A stretch of DNA of 64,000 bases from Neobacillus sp. SuZ13 (GTDB lineage: Bacteria; Bacillota; Bacilli; Bacillales; Cytobacillaceae), in NCBI RefSeq assembly GCF_030123365.1, contig NZ_CP126107.1, positions 3,293,501-3,357,500 of the forward strand, written 5' to 3'. The translations under genes were made by a program, and so were the position numbers. How positions within the stretch are numbered: position 1 is the stretch's first letter; each line of letters opens with the position of its first letter. Under the pieces are notes generated by a model. It did not search any database, had not been told where the DNA came from, and saw nothing but the letters and a program-made list of their open reading frames with translations. Positions 60,917 through 64,000 of this stretch are shown here, in pieces.

Positions 60917-61789
60917 TTAAAGAGAGTCACTTTTTTTTAGAAAGTCCCCTGACACTCTCAAAAACTCTTCCGGCTCCTCTACATAAGGCATATGAGCACT
61001 GTGCTCATATACATGGAACGATGAACCTGGTGTTAAAGTGCTGTAGTACTGTGTTGTTTCCGGAGTCGCTTCATCAAACCGGCCGCATGTAAATAGTGTC
61101 GGACATGGGATTTCCTTGAGTCGTGCGGTACAGTCAAATTCCTTCAGGTTCCCGAGTACGGTAAATTCAGAAGGTCCCCACATGATATTGTATACTTCTG
61201 GGTTTCTATTTTTAGAGCCCTGTTTTAACCATTCTGGATACGGATCCAAACGGCAGACGAAGTATTTGTTAAATACCTCTGTTGCCTTTTTATATTCCTC
61301 TGAGTCGGTGGTTCCCTTTTCTTCGCAACTTATAATTATTTCCTTAGTTTCATTTGGCAGTTTTTCAAGATTTCGTCTTTGATCTTGCTCCCATAGTGGA
61401 GCACTTAAGCATGGACTTGAAAAAATAACACTTTTCACCCCGCTAGGTCTGGTTAAACAATAGGCTGCTGCGAGCGTTGTCCCCCAGGAATGGCCAAGGA
61501 GATGCACTTCTTCAAGGTTAAGGGCTTGTCTGACCTGGGCCAATTCCTCAACAAATCTTTCAATTCTCCATAAGGAAGTATCCGAAGGACGGTCGGATTT
61601 CCCACATCCTAATTGATCGTAAAAGATTACGGGGCGGTCTTTCGCTAGATCCTTTAAACCTTGAAGGGAATAACAAGATGATCCAGGCCCGCCGTGTAAA
61701 ATAATCACTGGAGTCCCTTTTGCATTTTTATTAAAAAGTTGATACCAAACCCTTCCCCCTGTAACATCAATGAATCCTTCCTCAAACAT
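60917..61789 (-). CDS. Alpha/beta hydrolase, proline iminopeptidase family
   Basis: 290 residues from ATG 61789 (AAGGGG at 8 bases; the ATG at 61795 is too close). Oxyanion HGGPGSSCYSL, YDQLGCGKSDRP, nucleophile Ser in LLGHSWGTTLA, later GRFDEATPET (Asp) and YEHSAHMPYVEEPEEF (His). Cuts N-terminal proline or related small peptides or esters in the cytoplasm; exact substrate unproven. Confidence 0.88.
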   Translation of the reverse strand: MFEEGFIDVTGGRVWYQLFNKNAKGTPVIILHGGPGSSCYSLQGLKDLAKDRPVIFYDQLGCGKSDRPSDTSLWRIERFVEELAQVRQALNLEEVHLLGHSWGTTLAAAYCLTRPSGVKSVIFSSPCLSAPLWEQDQRRNLEKLPNETKEIIISCEEKGTTDSEEYKKATEVFNKYFVCRLDPYPEWLKQGSKNRNPEVYNIMWGPSEFTVLGNLKEFDCTARLKEIPCPTLFTCGRFDEATPETTQYYSTLTPGSSFHVYEHSAHMPYVEEPEEFLRVSGDFLKKSDSL

Positions 61790-61931
61790 ATTCATATCCC
61801 CTTTATTTAATTATGTTCTCCTAATTCAGTGATTCGACATCATTAATGAAAAACCCTGTTTTCACAACTGTTGAAATTCTATAATCTAGGGGAAATGAAT
61901 GAGTCTCAGGCTAAATTTAAATGGGTACTCA

Positions 61932-63053
61932 CTAAACACCCGGAAACCATCCAGGGGTCTGGATAATAGCTTGCCAAAGTGGGTCTGGAATTACCAATTC
62001 CTGTTGTTTATTTTTATCAATTTTTGTGACAATTTCCGATTCTTTGCCTTCAGCCACCTTTTGGACCCAGTCTGGATCAATAATCAGTTCACGTCCTAAT
62101 GCGATTAGCGGAACACCTGATTGAATTGCTTTTAATGCATCATCAGCTGTATAGATTGATCCCACACCAATAACAGGAACGGTGGAACCTACCCGTTCTT
62201 GAATAATTTCGATTCGCGCACGTGTATCATCCACTCCGCGTCTTGGCATCGACCAAAAATCCTGAAGAGAAACGTGTAAATAATCAAGATTTTTTTTCGC
62301 TAATGCATCAATTAAAACTAAGGTATCAGCCATCGTAATCCCAGGTGTTTCCACTTCTTCCGGGGAAAACCGATACCCAACAATAAATGGTTCCTTTGTT
62401 AGTTCAGCTGCCACCTTTTTCACTTGATCCACAACTGCTAACGGAAAATTGAGTCGTTTTTCGAGACTGCCGCCCCATCTGTCCTCGCGGCGATTGGAAT
62501 GCGGGGAGAAAAACTGTTGAATCAAATAGCCATTTGCACCATGGATTTCAACACCATCATATCCCGCTTCAATTGCACGACGAGTCGTCTCACCAAAATC
62601 ATTAATAATTGCTTCAACTTCCTCATTTGTTAATTCCCTTGGGACAGGTTTACCTGGGCCTTCAGCAGGTATGTTGCTCGCACTGACAACGTCACCATTA
62701 GGAACTAACTCAGGCGGTACTTGCCGTCCGCCGTGAAAAATTTGCAAAATTGCTTTTGCTCCTTGGTCTTTTATTCCGGCAGCTATTTTCCGTAAACTTG
62801 GAATTAATTCATCTCGATCACCGCCAAATTCACCATGAAATCCTTTCCCGTTTGCTGTTACATAAGTACACGCAGTTATGACCATGCCCACACCACCAGA
62901 ACGACGGGCATAATAATTTACTTCTGCATCTGTAACCGTACCATCTGGGTTAGATGAAAAGTTAGTCATCGGGGCCATCACAATTCGGTTCTTTAAAGAT
63001 ACTCCATTTGAAAATGTAAACGGTTCAAATAAGGCTGCATGCTTAGAATTCAT
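61932..63053 (-). CDS. NADH:flavin oxidoreductase, Old Yellow Enzyme family
   Basis: 373 residues. FMN TIM barrel: KNRIVMAPMTNFSSNPDGTV, EVNYYARRSGGVGMVITACT, FHGGRQVPPELVP, EIHGANGYLIQQFFSPHSNR, REDRWGGSLEKRLNFPL, GSIYTADDALKAIQSGVPLI. B. subtilis YqiG-like. Reduces activated C=C or nitro compounds with NAD(P)H. Start ATG behind GGAGGAATAC. Confidence 0.92.
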   Translation of the reverse strand: MNSKHAALFEPFTFSNGVSLKNRIVMAPMTNFSSNPDGTVTDAEVNYYARRSGGVGMVITACTYVTANGKGFHGEFGGDRDELIPSLRKIAAGIKDQGAKAILQIFHGGRQVPPELVPNGDVVSASNIPAEGPGKPVPRELTNEEVEAIINDFGETTRRAIEAGYDGVEIHGANGYLIQQFFSPHSNRREDRWGGSLEKRLNFPLAVVDQVKKVAAELTKEPFIVGYRFSPEEVETPGITMADTLVLIDALAKKNLDYLHVSLQDFWSMPRRGVDDTRARIEIIQERVGSTVPVIGVGSIYTADDALKAIQSGVPLIALGRELIIDPDWVQKVAEGKESEIVTKIDKNKQQELVIPDPLWQAIIQTPGWFPGV

Positions 63054-63085
63054 TCTTTGTATTCCTCCAGATAGATTTTTCTATA

Positions 63086-63119
63086 AGAAAAAACAACAGT
63101 TATAGGAACTGTCGTTTTT
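63086..63119 (-). terminator. Terminator of the 63132 gene
   Basis: AACGACAGTT CCTAT AACTGTTGTT then TTTTTC on the minus strand. Confidence 0.75.
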
Positions 63120-63131
63120 CACGTTGAATGG

Positions 63132-63272
63132 TTATTGTCCTTGGGCACCATTAGGTGTAACCCGTCGAATGTGGTTGTCCTCAAAGTTATTTTTCCTTAG
63201 CGCATCAACTTTGTCGTTTAAGAGTTGCTTTTGATCAACTTCAGGTGAAGGTGTTTGCTTATTTTTTGGCAT
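63132..63272 (-). CDS. 46-residue small hydrophilic protein
   Basis: ATG 63272 with GGGAGGTCTTAAA upstream. PKNKQTPSPEVDQKQLLND, KVDALRKNNFEDNHIRRVTP, ending NGAQGQ. Highly polar, no cysteine, like minor spore or stress proteins in size and make-up, but I cannot name a family. Confidence 0.65.
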   Translation of the reverse strand: MPKNKQTPSPEVDQKQLLNDKVDALRKNNFEDNHIRRVTPNGAQGQ

Positions 63273-63414
63273 TTTAAGACCTCCCATTTAATAATTTAAC
63301 CTCTCTTATTTTGCATTTATTGATCAAAATTAATCATTTTAATATAAATAATAAAGTTTTAATGGTTATTTGGTGCGATATAACTTACGTGTAAGTAAAT
63401 TAGGGCATTCTAGC

Positions 63415-63505
63415 GGCGAATTTTAAGGTTTAACCGGCGAATTTGTTCGTTTAATCAGCGAATTTTAAGGTTCAATCGGCGAATTTGTTCGTTTAATCAG
63501 CGAAT
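63415..63505. repeat. 21-bp tandem repeat before the rRNA operon end
   Basis: GCGAATTT starts at 63416, 63437, 63458 and 63479, with a fifth start GCGAATC at 63500: exact 21-bp period in two alternating types (AAGGTTTAA / GTTCGTTTAA). Confidence 0.85.
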
Positions 63506-63537
63506 CTAAAAAAACAATAATTCCTTGAAAAATGGGC

Positions 63538-63565
63538 ATAAAAAAAAACAACCTATTAAGGTTGT
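63538..63565 (-). terminator. rRNA operon terminator
   Basis: ACAACCT TAAT AGGTTGT then TTTTTTTT on the minus strand, after 5S. Confidence 0.85.
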
Positions 63566-63574
63566 CTTAGATAT

Positions 63575-63691
<117 letters not shown>

Positions 63692-63768
63692 CTATTTGGT
63701 TGAGGTTTCATTCCCTCAAAACTAGATAATGCAGAAGAAGTTTGTAAACTTTGAGTTCACCTTAAAAA

Positions 63769-64000
63769 TGGTTAAGTCCTCGAACGATTAGTATCAGTCA
63801 GCTCCACATGTTACCACGCTTCCACCTCTGACCTATCAACCTGATCATCTTTCAGGGTTCTTACTAGCTTGCGCTATGGGAAATCTCATCTTGAGGGGGG
63901 CTTCATGCTTAGATGCTTTCAGCACTTATCCCGTCCGCACATAGCTACCCAGCGATGCTCTTGGCAGAACAACTGGTACACCAGCGGTGCGTCCATCCCG
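63769..64000 (-). rRNA. rrl: 23S ribosomal RNA, 3' end (runs off right edge)
   Basis: Minus strand ends CTGACTGATACTAATCGTTC and GAGGACTTAACCA, the standard 23S 3' end of Bacillus; the part seen is the last ~230 bases. The 23S-5S spacer holds no tRNA. Confidence 0.97.

Overview
The window looks like a chromosome segment from a low-GC, spore-former-type Bacillaceae (Bacillus/Neobacillus-like; the genus is my inference). Evidence: Bacillus-style nas, roc, ilvA/T-box, brnQ and YeeI-type yebC genes, strong GGAGG ribosome binding sites, many TTG/GTG starts, TnrA-like and sigma-54 promoters, and a 23S-5S rRNA end typical of the group. Almost all genes right of 18 kb are read leftwards (minus strand).

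Region 1, about 1-30.5 kb, is accessory DNA. It begins inside an FtsK/SpoIIIE-like gene of the kind found in integrative conjugative elements, and ends at a tyrosine recombinase (29499-30410) next to the core gene yebC. In between are small regulators, secreted nucleases (a lipoprotein endonuclease, a thermonuclease), zinc-ribbon/HNH/GIY-YIG/NUMOD-type nucleases, a serine recombinase with a res-like site, a replication-type protein, and a TIR-domain plus channel-like membrane protein pair that is the best defence-system candidate here. The region is decayed: I count about ten broken or remnant genes. Two blocks (about 0.5-3.2 kb and 13.2-17.0 kb) carry the same gene families with the same terminators and promoter sequences, so they look like a segmental duplication or two related elements joined together. 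Between 6.7 and 26.5 kb at least 19 copies or part copies of a short repeat lie in one orientation between genes; its core is a GC-rich hairpin followed by a T-run in the direction of transcription, so it looks like a mobile or recombinogenic terminator. Several gene fragments are cut exactly at this repeat.

Region 2, about 30.5-47 kb, is core nitrogen and amino-acid metabolism: yebC; ilvA behind a T-box leader; two YtcJ-like amidohydrolases; brnQ; a polar amino-acid ABC transporter; a sigma-54-dependent RocR-like activator; a small lipoyl-like protein; and rocG, rocD, rocA. Two clear sigma-54 promoters (before the ABC operon and before rocA) flank the activator, so one regulator probably drives both uptake and the arginine/ornithine/proline-to-glutamate-to-2-oxoglutarate route. 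A GC-rich 128-bp palindromic-ended repeat sits between rocD and rocG.

Region 3, about 47-64 kb, holds a gamma-carbonic-anhydrase-like protein, an MFS exporter, a PAS histidine kinase, and the complete assimilatory nitrate system: nasB-C-D-E-F leftwards and the transporter nasA rightwards. TnrA-like boxes lie about 49-50 bp upstream of plausible start points for nasA, nasB and nasD. Then follow an alpha/beta hydrolase, an Old Yellow Enzyme-type oxidoreductase, a small conserved protein, a 21-bp tandem repeat, 5S rRNA and the 3' end of 23S rRNA, which runs off the right edge.
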